Shown one piece after another: positions 6,965 through 17,397 of a stretch of DNA of 32,513 bases; the first letter of the stretch is position 1; every line of letters starts with the position of its first letter. This stretch comes from Winogradskyella sp. Its GTDB lineage: Bacteria > Bacteroidota > Bacteroidia > Flavobacteriales > Flavobacteriaceae. Position numbers and translations under genes: made by a program. The notes under the pieces were generated by a model. The model was not told the DNA's origin and made no database searches. It worked only from the letters and a program-made list of their open reading frames with translations. The DNA lies in contig NZ_JABSST010000037.1 in the NCBI RefSeq assembly GCF_013213975.1, forward strand, positions 1 through 32,513. The letters run 5' to 3'.

Positions 6965-8569
6965 TTATTTAATTTTTGATGCCATAATTAAGGCATTGTA
7001 TGCATTTGCAATTTTACCAGATTTAGATAAATCAGCGAACGGTTTAACGTTTGAGGCGTCTCCACCAACAACAACTTTAGTGGTTAATGGAAGGCCAGAA
7101 TCAATTATAACTTGCTTTACTTGTGCCGCGGAAAGATTAGGATATTGTGAGCGTAAAAGCGCAGCAATACCAGCAATACCAGGGGCTGCCATAGAAGTTC
7201 CTCCTTTGAAATCATATTCATTCTCAGGTAGAGTAGAATAAATTTCAGATCCTGGGGCAAAAATATCAACATTCTTTTTTCCATAATTTGAGAAGCCAGA
7301 AACCATTTTAGAACCATATTTCTGAGTCAGTGACCCAACTCTAATGTAAGAGTTAGAAATCTCTACAAAATTTACATTGTCATCCGGAAAATTAGGTTCA
7401 ACATCAACATTGTTACTATCATTTCCAGCAGCATGTACAAAAACAACATCATTGTCTGAAGCATATTTAATAGCATCTCTTACCCACTGAGAATCAGGTG
7501 AAAATGATTTTCCGAAACTACCATTAATAACCTTGGCTCCGTTATCAACAGCATAACGTATAGCTAATGCCACATCTTTATCGTATTCATCACCATTTGG
7601 TACAACCCTAAGCGCCATTATTTCTGCATTATTAGCAATGCCATTTGCACCTTTACCATTATTACGTTCAGCAGCAATAATTCCTGCAACATGTGTACCG
7701 TGAGACTCAGACTTTTTAACATGCTTTACATTACCATTACCATATCCAATATCAGATAAATCATTGATATCATCATTGGTTGTTCGTCCCTTATAATCTA
7801 TATTGAGATTATAATTGAGGCGCTCATTGACTTGTTCTTGAATATTTTTTAGTTCTTTTTTAGCTTTTTGCATAGACAAACCGTTGGACTTAATATTTTT
7901 AGAGATTTGTATAGCTTGTTGAATATCTTGTGCTTCAGAAGAAATATTATTAATGTCTTCCATTGTATAATCTTCTTTTTTAAGGTGTTTACTCAATAGT
8001 TCATGGGCATTATTGACTGCTTGCGCTATTTGATCATATTGCGTTTTGCGTGCACTCCAAGTCTGATATTCATCTTCATGTAATTTTTTAGCCTCAGCAT
8101 ATCTTGGGTTTAAAGTATCTTTCTTTGCTAGAATTCTTACATACTCAAGTTGCTCATTATAGGCGTCACCTAGGAAATTCCAACCATGAATATCATCAAC
8201 ATAGCCATTATTATCATCATCTTTCCCATTATTTGGGGTTTCGTTTTTGTTAGTCCAGATAACATCGTCTAAATCTTCATGATCAATATCTATCCCAGAA
8301 TCAATAACGGCGACAATAACTTTTTGCCCCTTTTTATCTTTGATAATTTCATCATATGCTCTATCAACAGCCATACCAGGAATTGTGTCCCTTTCTAAAT
8401 CTAAATGACCCCAATTTTTTTTCTCTACCTCTGTTAATTCTGTGACCTTTAAAGGAGAGGAGTCAATATTTTCAATGGGTGTTGTTAAAACACCAGCTGT
8501 TGATCCACAGCCAAAAAGAAGTATGGTGGATAAAGCGTAAAAACCGATTGCTTTGTTTTTTAATGTCAT
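6965..8569 (-). CDS. Subtilisin-like S8 serine protease, lipoprotein
   Basis: A 534-residue secreted protease. A good lipobox (LLFGC, Cys 21) implies an envelope lipoprotein. The catalytic triad is visible: Asp 90 in AVIDSGID, His 290 in HGTHVAGI and Ser 459 in GTSMAAPG. The oxyanion Asn probably lies in VHAAGNDS. The distance between Asp and His is 200 residues, far longer than in subtilisin. It is filled by a DDDNNGYVDD calcium-loop-like stretch and then a charged, probably helical segment (about 145–255). Such insertions occur in Bacteroidota S8 proteins. It lies between the MBL gene (17 bases upstream) and the M1 gene (23 bases downstream), suggesting co-transcription. The substrate is unknown. 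Confidence 0.92.
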   Translation of the reverse strand: MTLKNKAIGFYALSTILLFGCGSTAGVLTTPIENIDSSPLKVTELTEVEKKNWGHLDLERDTIPGMAVDRAYDEIIKDKKGQKVIVAVIDSGIDIDHEDLDDVIWTNKNETPNNGKDDDNNGYVDDIHGWNFLGDAYNEQLEYVRILAKKDTLNPRYAEAKKLHEDEYQTWSARKTQYDQIAQAVNNAHELLSKHLKKEDYTMEDINNISSEAQDIQQAIQISKNIKSNGLSMQKAKKELKNIQEQVNERLNYNLNIDYKGRTTNDDINDLSDIGYGNGNVKHVKKSESHGTHVAGIIAAERNNGKGANGIANNAEIMALRVVPNGDEYDKDVALAIRYAVDNGAKVINGSFGKSFSPDSQWVRDAIKYASDNDVVFVHAAGNDSNNVDVEPNFPDDNVNFVEISNSYIRVGSLTQKYGSKMVSGFSNYGKKNVDIFAPGSEIYSTLPENEYDFKGGTSMAAPGIAGIAALLRSQYPNLSAAQVKQVIIDSGLPLTTKVVVGGDASNVKPFADLSKSGKIANAYNALIMASKIK

Positions 8570-8586
8570 ATTAATAAATTATAGTT

Positions 8587-9447
8587 TTAATTGAATATTT
8601 GTTTACAGGTGTATACTTCATTGAGTCTCACACCCTTTTCTGTATGTTTAACTGTGATAATTTCATTATGAGCATCGTGTTCTAAGAACAGGAAATAACT
8701 AAGATCTGCTGCCATGTTTAGAAATAATTCTTTTTCGTCTAAAGTTAATAGCGGCCTAGTGTCATAACCCATAACAAATGGTAGGGGTAGATGACCAGCT
8801 GTTGGCAATAAATCTGCCATAAAACATATGGTTTTCCCCTTGTATTTAATCATAGGAATCATCTGTTTGTCTGTGTGGCCATTAGCATAGAATATATCAA
8901 AACCAAGTTCTGAGTTCTTTAAGATATTATCTGTAGGTAATGCGGTGAATTTTAAACACCCGCTGTCTTTTATGGGAAGGATATTTTCTTTTAAAAATGA
9001 TGCTTTTTCTCTTCTATTTGGTTCTGTAGCCCATTTCCAGTGATCTTTGTTACTCCAAAAATGTGCATTCTTAAAAGCGGGCTCATAACCCGTTCTATCC
9101 GCATTCCACTGAATACTACCTCCACAATGATCAAAATGCAAATGTGTCATAAACACATCAGTGATATCATCTCTATGAAAGCCATATTTCTTTAGAGACG
9201 AATCAAGCGTATCATTTCCCCACAGAAAATAATAACCATAAAATTTATCACTTTGTTTATTCCCCATTCCGGTGTCTACCAATATTAATCGATTACCATC
9301 TTCAATTAACAAACAACGTGCCGCAATATCAATCATGTTGTTTTGATCTGCTGGATTGGTCTTTTGCCATAAAGATTTAGGAACAACTCCAAACATGGCT
9401 CCGCCATCAAGTTTAAAATTTCCTGCGTTAATAGGATATAAATGCAT
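8587..9447 (-). CDS. MBL-fold metallo-hydrolase
   Basis: A 286-residue metallo-beta-lactamase-fold enzyme. Zinc ligands are seen in THLHFDHCGG (His 102, His 104, Asp 106, His 107), with further ligands likely in ANGHTD, CFMADLLP and LEHDAH. It resembles the AHL-lactonase/YtnP-like branch, but the substrate cannot be told from sequence. I chose the ATG at 9445–9447 (MHLYPINAG). A longer frame reaches a TTG at 9558, but its extra 37 residues are low-complexity and overlap the likely promoter area of the divergent antiporter. First gene of a probable MBL–S8–M1 unit; the S8 gene starts 17 bases after its stop. Confidence 0.85.
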   Translation of the reverse strand: MHLYPINAGNFKLDGGAMFGVVPKSLWQKTNPADQNNMIDIAARCLLIEDGNRLILVDTGMGNKQSDKFYGYYFLWGNDTLDSSLKKYGFHRDDITDVFMTHLHFDHCGGSIQWNADRTGYEPAFKNAHFWSNKDHWKWATEPNRREKASFLKENILPIKDSGCLKFTALPTDNILKNSELGFDIFYANGHTDKQMIPMIKYKGKTICFMADLLPTAGHLPLPFVMGYDTRPLLTLDEKELFLNMAADLSYFLFLEHDAHNEIITVKHTEKGVRLNEVYTCKQIFN

Positions 9448-9560
9448 AGATACGCAATTTACCAAAATACGCTGTAATTTGTAATAACCTTTACGTTTTA
9501 TTAGGATTTTAAGGGTTGTAAAAAAAAAGCTATTTTCGAAAGGAATTAAAAAACACAATC

Positions 9561-11387
9561 ATGGTAGAACTGGCCGGTATAATCATTCTAGGTATTTTAG
9601 CCCAATGGGTTGCTTGGAAATTTAAAATCCCAGCAATTTTACCTTTAATTTTAATTGGTCTATTGGTGGGACCAATCGCTGCAGAATTTATAAATGATGA
9701 CGGCTCTAAATGGATTGAGCCAATTTGGAATGGTAAAAAAGGGTTGTTTCCAGGTGAAGGCTTATTTTATTTTGTGTCTCTAGCTATTAGTATCATTTTA
9801 TTTGAAGGCGGGCTCACTTTAAAACGGAGCGAAATTAGAACGGTAGGCCCTGTAATTACCAAACTAATAACAGTTGGTGCGGCAGTTACCTTTTTTGGTG
9901 CAGCAGTTTTAGCGCATTATTTATTTGACTTAAGTTGGGATTTATGTTTTTTGTTTTCCGGTTTAATCATTGTAACAGGGCCAACGGTGATTACCCCAAT
10001 ATTGAGGAATATTCCCTTAAAACGCGATGTTTCAACAGTTTTAAAGTGGGAAGGTATTTTAATTGATCCCATAGGTGCTTTAGTTGCGGTATTGGTGTTT
10101 GAGTTTATTTTCGTTGGTGGTGAAGTTGGATTTACAAAAACCGCGTTAATCGAGTTTGGAAAAATCGTGTTATTTGGTACAACATTCGGTTTCACTTTTG
10201 CCCACGCACTGGTATTCGCAATTAATAAAAAATTTATCCCGCACTATTTACTTAATGTAGTATCCCTATCTGTAGTTCTTTTAGTATTTATTGAATCTGA
10301 AATATTTGCTCATGAATCTGGTTTATTGGCTGTGGTCGTTATGGGTATGGTTATTGGAAATAGCAAACTAGACAACATTAAGGAGCTATTATATTTTAAA
10401 GAGTCTTTAAGCGTATTACTTATCTCAATACTTTTCATTTTACTTTCTGCTAATATTAATTATGATGATTTAATGCTGCTTTATCGATGGGAAACTTTAG
10501 CTCTATTTTTAACAGTAGTATTTGTGATTAGACCTTTGGCTGTTTTTGTTAGTGCACACGGATCAAAACTTAAGACTAATGAAAAGATATTTATTAGTTG
10601 GGTAGGTCCTCGTGGTATTGTAGCTGCAGGTATTGCTTCACTCTTTGGTAGTAAGTTAAGCGCCGAACACGTAGTTGGAGCAGAGTACATCACGCCTTTG
10701 GTGTTTATGATTGTACTAGGGACAGTATTATTAAATGCAACGACAGCACGATTATTTGCTAAAGCTTCTGGCGTTTTCCTAACCAAATCAGAAGGCATAT
10801 TAATCATAGGAGCTTCTAAAGTATCTCGACTTATTGCTCAATATTTGATTGATAATGGGAGGCATGTAGTACTTGTGGATAGCAATCAAAACAATGTTAA
10901 TGAAGCTGAGAAATTAGGGATAGAGGCCCATACAGAAAACATATACTCTGACACATTAAAGGATAACGTAGAGTTTAATGATATAGGGTATTTACTAGCG
11001 CTTACAGGTAATGCCGATATTAATAAATATGCGGTTGAGAAATTTGGAGCTCAATTTGGAGAGCACGGCTCTTTTAGACTAGCCTCCAAGACAGAATTAG
11101 AGAATGGATCTATTTCTCCTGAAGATGGTGTTTTTACCTTATCTGACGACTTTAATAATCTTATTCAGGTGACAGAAAACTATCCAACAATACACGAGCT
11201 TCCTGTTAAAGATTTAGCCTCTTATCAAAACGCTTTAGATACTATTAAAACAGATAAAGATCAAATCCCATTGTTCTTAAAAACAAGCAAAGATTATATC
11301 CATGTAATTCCATCTTTAGATGAGGATTTGGAAAAGGAAATAGATGCTAAAAGTAAATTAGTTTATCTAGGGAAAAGAACAACTTAA
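9561..11387 (+). CDS. Cation:proton antiporter (CPA family) with C-terminal TrkA-N-like domain
   Basis: A 608-residue inner-membrane antiporter, probably Na+(or K+)/H+. Residues 1 to about 405 contain around 12 hydrophobic segments. [11 protein letters not shown] and [16 protein letters not shown] carry the buried acidic residues typical of the CPA1 ion path (Glu in WEG, Asp in IDPIG), and [12 protein letters not shown] is another family motif. From about residue 410, [18 protein letters not shown] and VVLVDSN form a Rossmann-type nucleotide-binding (RCK/TrkA-N) domain that could gate transport by NAD(H) or nucleotide. The gene diverges from the MBL gene. Its stop codon overlaps that of lepA by four bases (TTAA). 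Confidence 0.9.
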   Translation: MVELAGIIILGILAQWVAWKFKIPAILPLILIGLLVGPIAAEFINDDGSKWIEPIWNGKKGLFPGEGLFYFVSLAISIILFEGGLTLKRSEIRTVGPVITKLITVGAAVTFFGAAVLAHYLFDLSWDLCFLFSGLIIVTGPTVITPILRNIPLKRDVSTVLKWEGILIDPIGALVAVLVFEFIFVGGEVGFTKTALIEFGKIVLFGTTFGFTFAHALVFAINKKFIPHYLLNVVSLSVVLLVFIESEIFAHESGLLAVVVMGMVIGNSKLDNIKELLYFKESLSVLLISILFILLSANINYDDLMLLYRWETLALFLTVVFVIRPLAVFVSAHGSKLKTNEKIFISWVGPRGIVAAGIASLFGSKLSAEHVVGAEYITPLVFMIVLGTVLLNATTARLFAKASGVFLTKSEGILIIGASKVSRLIAQYLIDNGRHVVLVDSNQNNVNEAEKLGIEAHTENIYSDTLKDNVEFNDIGYLLALTGNADINKYAVEKFGAQFGEHGSFRLASKTELENGSISPEDGVFTLSDDFNNLIQVTENYPTIHELPVKDLASYQNALDTIKTDKDQIPLFLKTSKDYIHVIPSLDEDLEKEIDAKSKLVYLGKRTT

Positions 11388-13180
11388 TCGTTTAGCTTTA
11401 GTACCGCCATAAACGCTTGCTGTGGAATTTCTACATTTCCAACTTGGCGCATACGTTTTTTACCTTTTTTCTGCTTTTCGAGAAGTTTTCGTTTACGTGA
11501 TATATCACCACCATAACATTTGGCTGTTACATCCTTTCTAAGTGCTTTAATGGTCTCTCTGGCAATAATTTTTGCTCCAATTGCGGCCTGTACAGGAATA
11601 TCAAATTGTTGTCTTGGTATAAGCTCTTTCAGTTTTTCAGTCATTTTTTTACCAATGGTATAAGCATTATCAGCGTGTACCAAAGCAGAAAGGGCATCAA
11701 CGGTCTGAGCATTTAATAAGATATCTACACGTACCAATTTAGAAGCACGCATTCCTATTGGCGCATAATCAAAAGAAGCATAACCTTTAGAAACGGTTTT
11801 TAGGCGGTCATAAAAGTCAAACACAATCTCTGCCAAAGGCATATCAAAACTAAGCTCAACACGCTCAGTTGTAAGGTAGGTTTGGTTGGTAATTTGACCG
11901 CGTTTCTCAATACATAGGCTCATTACAGGGCCAACAAAATCTGACTTTGTAATTATTGTTGCTTTAATATATGGTTCTTCAACACGATTAAGTGTAGAAG
12001 GCTCAGGCATATCAGATGGATTGTTAACAATGACAATATCATCAGGGTTTTTATTGGTAAACGCATGGTAACTTACGTTTGGTACGGTAGTGATAACCGT
12101 CATATCAAACTCACGCTCTAAACGCTCCTGAATTATCTCCAAATGTAACATTCCTAAGAAACCACAACGAAAACCAAACCCTAAGGCTGCTGAGCTCTCG
12201 GGAGCAAAAACCAAAGACGCATCGTTAAGCTGCAGTTTTTCCATTGACGCTCTGAGTTCTTCATAATCTTCAGTATCAACGGGATAAATACCTGCAAATA
12301 CCATAGGTTTTACATCCTCAAAGCCTTCAATAGCATTAGTTGTAGGAGTTTTAGCATCAGTAATAGTATCACCGACTTTTACTTCACGAGCGTCTTTAAT
12401 ACCAGTAATTAAATAGCCTACATCACCAGCTTTTATTTCATTTTTTTTAACCTGATTCAATTTTAACGTTCCAACTTCATCGGCGAAATAATCTTTATTT
12501 GTTGCAATAAATTTTATTTGCTGCCCTTTTCTTATTGAGCCATTAATAACTCTAAAGTAGGTTTCAACACCTCTAAAAGGATTGTAAACAGAATCGAAAA
12601 TTAAAGCCTGTAATGGTTCACTTGGGTTACCTTCAGGCGCAGGAATACGTTCTATAATCGCAGATAAAATATCTTCTACTCCAAGCCCTGTCTTACCACT
12701 GGCAGGAATTACTTCTTCGGGATCACAGCCTAATAAATCAACAATATCATCTGTAACCTCCTCAGGATTAGCACTAGGTAAATCAATTTTATTTAGCACA
12801 GGAATAATCTCGAGATCATTTTCAAGAGCTAAATATAAATTGGATATTGTTTGCGCTTGAATACTCTGTGCAGCATCTACGATAAGGAGCGCTCCTTCAC
12901 AAGCTGCAATAGAACGCGATACTTCATAAGAAAAATCAACATGACCAGGAGTATCAATAAGATTAAGAATATACTCTTCGCCCTTATAGGTATACTCCAT
13001 TTGAATAGCGTGAGATTTTATGGTGATACCTCGTTCACGCTCTAAGTCCATATTATCCAAAAGCTGATCTTGTTTCTCTCTATCAGTCACTGATCCTGTA
13101 AAATCTAATAAGCGATCGGCAAGTGTACTTTTTCCGTGATCAATATGTGCAATAATGCAGAAATTGCGAATGTTCTTCAT
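11384..13180 (-). CDS. lepA: Elongation factor 4 (LepA)
   Basis: A 598-residue ribosome-associated GTPase that binds stalled or misassembled ribosomes and is linked to translation under ionic stress and to 30S assembly. The G1 motif is AHIDHGKST at 11–19, followed by [14 protein letters not shown] (switch I region), [12 protein letters not shown] (G3) and NKIDLPSA (G4). The LepA-specific C-terminal region is present ([20 protein letters not shown]). Full length matches the family at about 600. A TATATTTG element lies 33 bases before the ATG. Convergent with the antiporter, sharing TTAA at the stops. Confidence 0.97.
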   Translation of the reverse strand: MKNIRNFCIIAHIDHGKSTLADRLLDFTGSVTDREKQDQLLDNMDLERERGITIKSHAIQMEYTYKGEEYILNLIDTPGHVDFSYEVSRSIAACEGALLIVDAAQSIQAQTISNLYLALENDLEIIPVLNKIDLPSANPEEVTDDIVDLLGCDPEEVIPASGKTGLGVEDILSAIIERIPAPEGNPSEPLQALIFDSVYNPFRGVETYFRVINGSIRKGQQIKFIATNKDYFADEVGTLKLNQVKKNEIKAGDVGYLITGIKDAREVKVGDTITDAKTPTTNAIEGFEDVKPMVFAGIYPVDTEDYEELRASMEKLQLNDASLVFAPESSAALGFGFRCGFLGMLHLEIIQERLEREFDMTVITTVPNVSYHAFTNKNPDDIVIVNNPSDMPEPSTLNRVEEPYIKATIITKSDFVGPVMSLCIEKRGQITNQTYLTTERVELSFDMPLAEIVFDFYDRLKTVSKGYASFDYAPIGMRASKLVRVDILLNAQTVDALSALVHADNAYTIGKKMTEKLKELIPRQQFDIPVQAAIGAKIIARETIKALRKDVTAKCYGGDISRKRKLLEKQKKGKKRMRQVGNVEIPQQAFMAVLKLND

Positions 13181-13212
13181 TTCTCTTTTTCTAAGGGCAA
13201 CATTTAAGAGTG

Positions 13213-13220
13213 CAAATATA
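13213..13220 (-). promoter_or_regulatory. Putative -7 element of lepA
   Basis: On the minus strand the sequence is TATATTTG followed by CAC, an exact TAnnTTTG match. It lies 33 bases before the lepA start, giving a leader of about 25–28 bases. No -33 TTG is visible at 18–20 bases upstream. Confidence 0.5.
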
Positions 13221-13334
13221 ACTCATTTCTTAAGTTTTATAGTATCTAAACAGATTTTTAAACCTTCACAAACTGCGGAAAAACCATATTATAAAGTAAA
13301 AAACTATCTTTATATTGCGACTCAAACCTAATTA

Positions 13335-15779
13335 ATGATTGCTCACTGTCGATCTTTTTTAAGTGCAATTTTTATTGCGCTAACGCTAACATTATTTGCA
13401 CAAGACTATTCCATCTCTGGAAAAATTGTGGATTCAAATGGTGCACCTATTGAGTTAGTTAATATTATTATTGAGGAGGGCGCCCAACCCGAGAGTTCTT
13501 TTTTTACCTTTGTTAAAGGTACAGCAACCAACCAAGACGGAAGCTTTAGAGTTGACGGTTTGAAGGCCTCTACCTATAAATTAACAGCTAGTTTTATTGG
13601 TTATGAAGATTTTTCTCAGATTGTTAAATTACGAGGTGAAGTAGATTTAAAAACTATTGTCCTTCAGGCAACATCAGAGAATCTTGACGAAGTTACTATT
13701 GTTGCAGAAAAACCTACCATCGACAGAAAACCAGATCGTTTAATATTTAACGTCGAGAATACTGCTCTTATTGAAGGGTCTACTTTAGGTGTTTTAAAAA
13801 GTACACCAGGAGTAATAGTAAGCGAGGGCTCAATAAATATTAAAAGTGCTCCTGCTTCTATTTACATTAATAATCGTAAAGTGCAATTAACCTCAGAAGA
13901 GCTCATTCAATTATTAGAAAGTGCTCCTGCTAATAGTATTAAATCTGTTGAGGTTATAACTAATCCGCCAGCAAGTTATGATGCAGATAGTGGTTCGGTT
14001 ATCAATATAATTATGAGTAAAAACCTAGTAACAGGATATCGAGGAAATATTGCCACTAATTTTACACAAGGAGTGTTTCCTAGGTATAATGCAGGAACGA
14101 GTCATTATTTTAAGAACAATAAAGTCAATTTAAATGTAAACTACAGTTATACTAACCAAAAGATTAATAGAGATCAGGATGATACGGTTAATTTTTTGGA
14201 AAACATAAACCCCAACCCTAATGAAGAGCCTATCTATGAAATAGATGAAATCTGGAAATCCAGAACTAATAGAAACACATGGTCCGAGACACACAACCTT
14301 AACCTCAATTTTGATTATTATATAAATGATAATAATACAATAAGCCTAACGAGTACTGGCTTGTATATGCCTTATTTTAAGTATCAAATAAAAAATATTA
14401 CGAACGTTTTTGACGATGACAATGACTTTATTAGAAACTTTACAGCAGATAATCTATCAAGAGACAATAAGTTAAATATTGGTACAGATCTCATATACCG
14501 ACATACCTTTCAAAATGATGCAAGTTTAGTTATTAATGGGCACTTTACCATTTATGATTATGAACGCGACCAACGCGTTTTTCAAGATGAACAGATTGGA
14601 GATGATTCGGAGTTTAACACTTTAGCCAATCAAGACACTCAAATTATTACTGGTAAAGCAGATTATAATCTTCCAATAGATGAAAGCTCAAGTTTTGACG
14701 CTGGCGTAAAGGTTTCTAACGTAAAAACAGATAGTGATATTTCTAGAGTTGATATTATAAATGGCCAGGAGTTTCCGAATACACAAAACAGTGATGCCTT
14801 TAAGTATAATGAAAATGTTTTTGCAGCTTACGTGAATTACGCTAAGTCTTGGAATAGATGGGATTTAAATATTGGTTTAAGAACAGAACAAACTAATATA
14901 GAGGGCAGGTCTTTATCTTTAACAGAATCTAACACTCAGAACTACCTTAATTGGTTTCCTAATACGAGCATATCTTACAATATAGCGGATGATATAAGTA
15001 TTTATTCAAATTATAAGCGAAGTATAACAAGACCTAGTTATTCAGACCTCAACCCATTTACATTTTTCTTAAATGAGAATACTGTGGTTCTTGGAAATCC
15101 GGATTTGGTACCGATTTATAAGGATCATTTCGATGTTGGAATTAATTTTTTAAAACACTTTACTGTTTCTGCATATTATGATAATTTTGATGGGGACATT
15201 GTTGAACTCCCTAGGCAGAATAACCAGACTAATATCATTGCTTACACCCCAATTAATTTAGATAAGAAAGTGGAATATGGTTTTGATTTTGAATTTACCT
15301 ATTCTCCTACAAATGATTGGTTCTTATATTTTGTGACCTCATTTTACAATATTGAAGAAGAATCCAATTTTGGTGAGGGATTCGTAAAACAGGATCAATG
15401 GTCTAATTATAGTTTTCTTCAAAACTCGCTGTCGCTTTTAGAGGATAAAAGTCTTAATATTAATTTCACTATGATTTGGGCCGGAAAGAACCTTCAACAG
15501 TTTCAAACTATTGAAGATAGGTTAGCCTCTGAATTAAGCATTTCTAAATCCATTTTTAATAAAAAGGGAATGATATCACTTTCTGTAGATGATATATTTA
15601 ATTTCCAGGATTTTGATTCTTCGATTAACTATTTAAATCAATCAAGTAGAGGTTTTGTTGATGTCGACAACAGATTTGTTAGATTGGGTTTCCGGTATAA
15701 TTTTGGAAATACCAAGTTAAACACCAATGAACGCGCAACAAGCGAGGAAGGAAGAGAGCGTCTAGAAGATTTAAACTAA
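13335..15779 (+). CDS. TonB-dependent outer-membrane receptor with carboxypeptidase-like N-terminal domain
   Basis: An 814-residue outer-membrane protein. A signal peptide ends at about residue 22 (LFAQ). A carboxypeptidase-regulatory-like beta-sandwich follows (about 25–112: SISGKIVDSNGAPIELVNI, GSFRVDGLKASTYKL). Then comes a plug domain (about 115–230; PGVIVSEGSINIKS, SVEVITNPPASYDADSG) and a barrel of the outer-membrane beta-barrel family. The C-terminal strand FVRLGFRYNFGN is followed by a short polar tail. It is not a SusC (no SusD neighbour, shorter) and its ligand is unknown. Transcribed alone. Its TAA is interlocked with the stop of a TolB-like remnant on the other strand. Confidence 0.85.
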   Translation: MIAHCRSFLSAIFIALTLTLFAQDYSISGKIVDSNGAPIELVNIIIEEGAQPESSFFTFVKGTATNQDGSFRVDGLKASTYKLTASFIGYEDFSQIVKLRGEVDLKTIVLQATSENLDEVTIVAEKPTIDRKPDRLIFNVENTALIEGSTLGVLKSTPGVIVSEGSINIKSAPASIYINNRKVQLTSEELIQLLESAPANSIKSVEVITNPPASYDADSGSVINIIMSKNLVTGYRGNIATNFTQGVFPRYNAGTSHYFKNNKVNLNVNYSYTNQKINRDQDDTVNFLENINPNPNEEPIYEIDEIWKSRTNRNTWSETHNLNLNFDYYINDNNTISLTSTGLYMPYFKYQIKNITNVFDDDNDFIRNFTADNLSRDNKLNIGTDLIYRHTFQNDASLVINGHFTIYDYERDQRVFQDEQIGDDSEFNTLANQDTQIITGKADYNLPIDESSSFDAGVKVSNVKTDSDISRVDIINGQEFPNTQNSDAFKYNENVFAAYVNYAKSWNRWDLNIGLRTEQTNIEGRSLSLTESNTQNYLNWFPNTSISYNIADDISIYSNYKRSITRPSYSDLNPFTFFLNENTVVLGNPDLVPIYKDHFDVGINFLKHFTVSAYYDNFDGDIVELPRQNNQTNIIAYTPINLDKKVEYGFDFEFTYSPTNDWFLYFVTSFYNIEEESNFGEGFVKQDQWSNYSFLQNSLSLLEDKSLNINFTMIWAGKNLQQFQTIEDRLASELSISKSIFNKKGMISLSVDDIFNFQDFDSSINYLNQSSRGFVDVDNRFVRLGFRYNFGNTKLNTNERATSEEGRERLEDLN

Positions 15780-15811
15780 TCCTGCCATTCAGCAATAAAT
15801 AAGTTGGTATC
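15776..15811 (-). pseudogene. C-terminal remnant of a TolB-like (PD40) protein, copy 1
   Basis: The minus strand reads DTNLFIAEWQD and then TAG, just before an in-frame stop upstream. This is the typical C-terminus of flavobacterial TolB/PD40 proteins as I recall them, and nearly the same as the end of the longer remnant at 15837–16450 (SNLFITEWRD). Only about 11 codons survive. The stop codon shares bases 15776–15779 with the stop of the TonB-dependent receptor. Confidence 0.6.
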
Positions 15812-15836
15812 TTAATTATTCAATCTCAGAATAACG

Positions 15837-16450
15837 CTAGTCGCGCCATTCAGTAATAAACAAGTTGGAATCACCACCACCATTATTGCGATTAGATGAG
15901 AGGGTCAAATACGTTCTATTAAAATCAACCAAATATAGATTAAATTTAAAACCACTGCTTGTTCTAAAGTTTGATGAAAGCATATTCTCCTTATTAGTAG
16001 GGTGAAAGAGTGGCTTCCAATTGGGATTACCAAGTTCCGTAAACTACTTTAGTTCAAATTCATCAGTGTTTCAGTTGTATAGTTATATTTCTGTTAGTTC
16101 CATTGACCCTTCTGCCAAATGCTCTCTGTATTCTTTTATGTCCTGCTGGATTTCTGAAGGAGAAGAATTACACTCAAAAAGAAGGCGCCATCATTATAAC
16201 TAAGTTCGTTGGTAATTTGTTTTACATTACTCTTATTAATGTTTATATGTATTTGTAAATCAGTAATTTGTATTAAAACAGAAATAATTTTATATCCTTT
16301 TGGTCATACTGTAGTTTTGGTATCACAGCCCACTTCATTAGTTAATTGCTTAACAACAGTACTCTAGATTAGCTAAAAAACATCATAGCGATTACGTATT
16401 GACTAGAGGTATTTGCCGTTTATACGCAAAGGAGTTTCAGGACATTTGTC
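15837..16450 (-). pseudogene. Decayed TolB-like (PD40 beta-propeller) protein gene, copy 2
   Basis: The minus strand retains an almost continuous, recognisable trace of a TolB-like periplasmic protein from about its first third to its C-terminus. In order: CPETPLRINGKYL, VVKQLTNEVG, PKGYKII, NVKQITNELSYNDGAFF, EIQQDIKEYREHLAEGSMEL, TELGNPNWKPLFHPTNK, GFKFNLYLVD, and TLSSNRNNGGGDSNLFITEW before the TAG at 15837. At least seven in-frame stops interrupt it. One T appears lost near 16165–16175, and about 20 codons seem deleted between YLVD and the final blade. No start region is recognisable beyond 16450. Identification rests on my memory of the family, so an alignment would settle it. Confidence 0.75.
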
Positions 16451-16807
16451 TTGTTCAAGAGTTTAGGCTTAAGTTTAGAACAGACCCACACAAAGAAGTT
16501 GATTTTACAACAAATGCAGAAAGCAGCATTATGGGTTGAAATGTGGTGTGTTTATAGACAACAATAATCGACTTTTTTTATCTTTATCTAGAGAAGAAAT
16601 GGGTTTGTGAGGGTCGAATTTTTAAGAATTCGAATGTAGATACTGATGCCATAAACTTTATGATAAAAGGGATAAATTGGTAAGAACTGTCATCCGAGGA
16701 GAAGCTATCATTAAAACTGAAATAGATTTTTAAGTCAATAGTCTACATGATTATTGAGAAGTAAATTTTAATTGTACATTTAGACCCTAATCAAATCAAT
16801 CTATAAC
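16451..16807. other. Unassigned, probably degenerate region
   Basis: About 350 bases with stops in every frame. Short open stretches exist on both strands but none continues the TolB-like homology convincingly. It may hold the lost N-terminal part of that gene or another eroded gene. The right end contains the probable promoter of the lipocalin-like gene. Confidence 0.5.
16754..16782 (+). promoter_or_regulatory. Putative promoter of the lipocalin-like lipoprotein gene
   Basis: A TTG at 16754–16756 and TACATTTA at 16775–16782 are separated by 18 bases, close to the Bacteroidota arrangement TTG…TAnnTTTG (one mismatch in the last base). The start codon follows 26 bases later. Confidence 0.35.
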
Positions 16808-17395
16808 ATGAAAAAATCACTAGCACTTATGTGCTTATTTAGCCTACTTACTGCTTTTACATGTGAAAACGAGTCGCTAGATGACAATATAGACACCAGT
16901 TCAAATACTAACAATAATGATTTGATGGGTAGTTGGAATTTATTAGAATTAGAAGCGTCAGTTAGTAGCTCAATAAGTTTTCAAGGACAAGAACTTTCTT
17001 CCGAAGTGTATATTTTAAGTACAGATGTTGCCTACGTATTGAGCTTTACTCAAAGTAATTTTAGCACAGAAGGAGGTTATAGTTATACTGCAGATATTGT
17101 TGCAAATGGAATGGAATTCCCGGGCGAGTCTTATACCATTGACAATGTAATGGGTTCAGGGGCTTATTCTACTAACGGTAATGAGATGACTATTGATGGT
17201 TCTTTCTTCGAATTTTCATTTGAAGATATCGATTTTTCTCAATTGCAAGGGGAGCAAACCCTAAACTTTCAAATTTCAGAAGACGGTCAAATGTTAACAT
17301 TTTTTCAAGATGAAACGACTACAGAGACTGATGTAGCTACAGGATCAACAACAACAAGTGTTATTTCTTCTACATCAAGCTGGTCTAGAGAATAA
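16808..17395 (+). CDS. Putative lipocalin-like lipoprotein
   Basis: A 195-residue secreted protein. The N-terminus is a signal peptide ending near Cys 19 (LTAFTCEN), a weak lipobox. The asparagine- and serine-rich stretch that follows resembles the linker of surface lipoproteins. DLMGSWNLLELEA (about 38–50) has the G-x-W signature of lipocalin-like families. It is followed by alternating polar and hydrophobic strands with YTIDN, GNEMTIDG and LNFQISEDGQMLTFFQDE. The end is Thr/Ser-rich (TTTETDVATGSTTTS). No ligand can be inferred. The DUF4345 gene starts three bases after its stop, so they are probably co-transcribed. Confidence 0.6.
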   Translation: MKKSLALMCLFSLLTAFTCENESLDDNIDTSSNTNNNDLMGSWNLLELEASVSSSISFQGQELSSEVYILSTDVAYVLSFTQSNFSTEGGYSYTADIVANGMEFPGESYTIDNVMGSGAYSTNGNEMTIDGSFFEFSFEDIDFSQLQGEQTLNFQISEDGQMLTFFQDETTTETDVATGSTTTSVISSTSSWSRE

Positions 17396-17397
17396 GT

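Noticed and set aside
9448-9558. N-terminal extension of the MBL hydrolase to a TTG start
   Set aside because: The 37 extra residues are not family-like and would abut the start of the divergent antiporter, leaving no room for promoters.
16021-16203. 60-codon open frame on the plus strand
   Set aside because: It runs antisense through the TolB-like pseudogene, whose minus-strand traces explain the sequence better.
16360-16548. Plus-strand open stretch (AKKHHSDYVLTRG…) that at first looked like a gene fragment
   Set aside because: It has no start codon and is partly the reverse of the clear TolB-like segment CPETPLRINGKYL.
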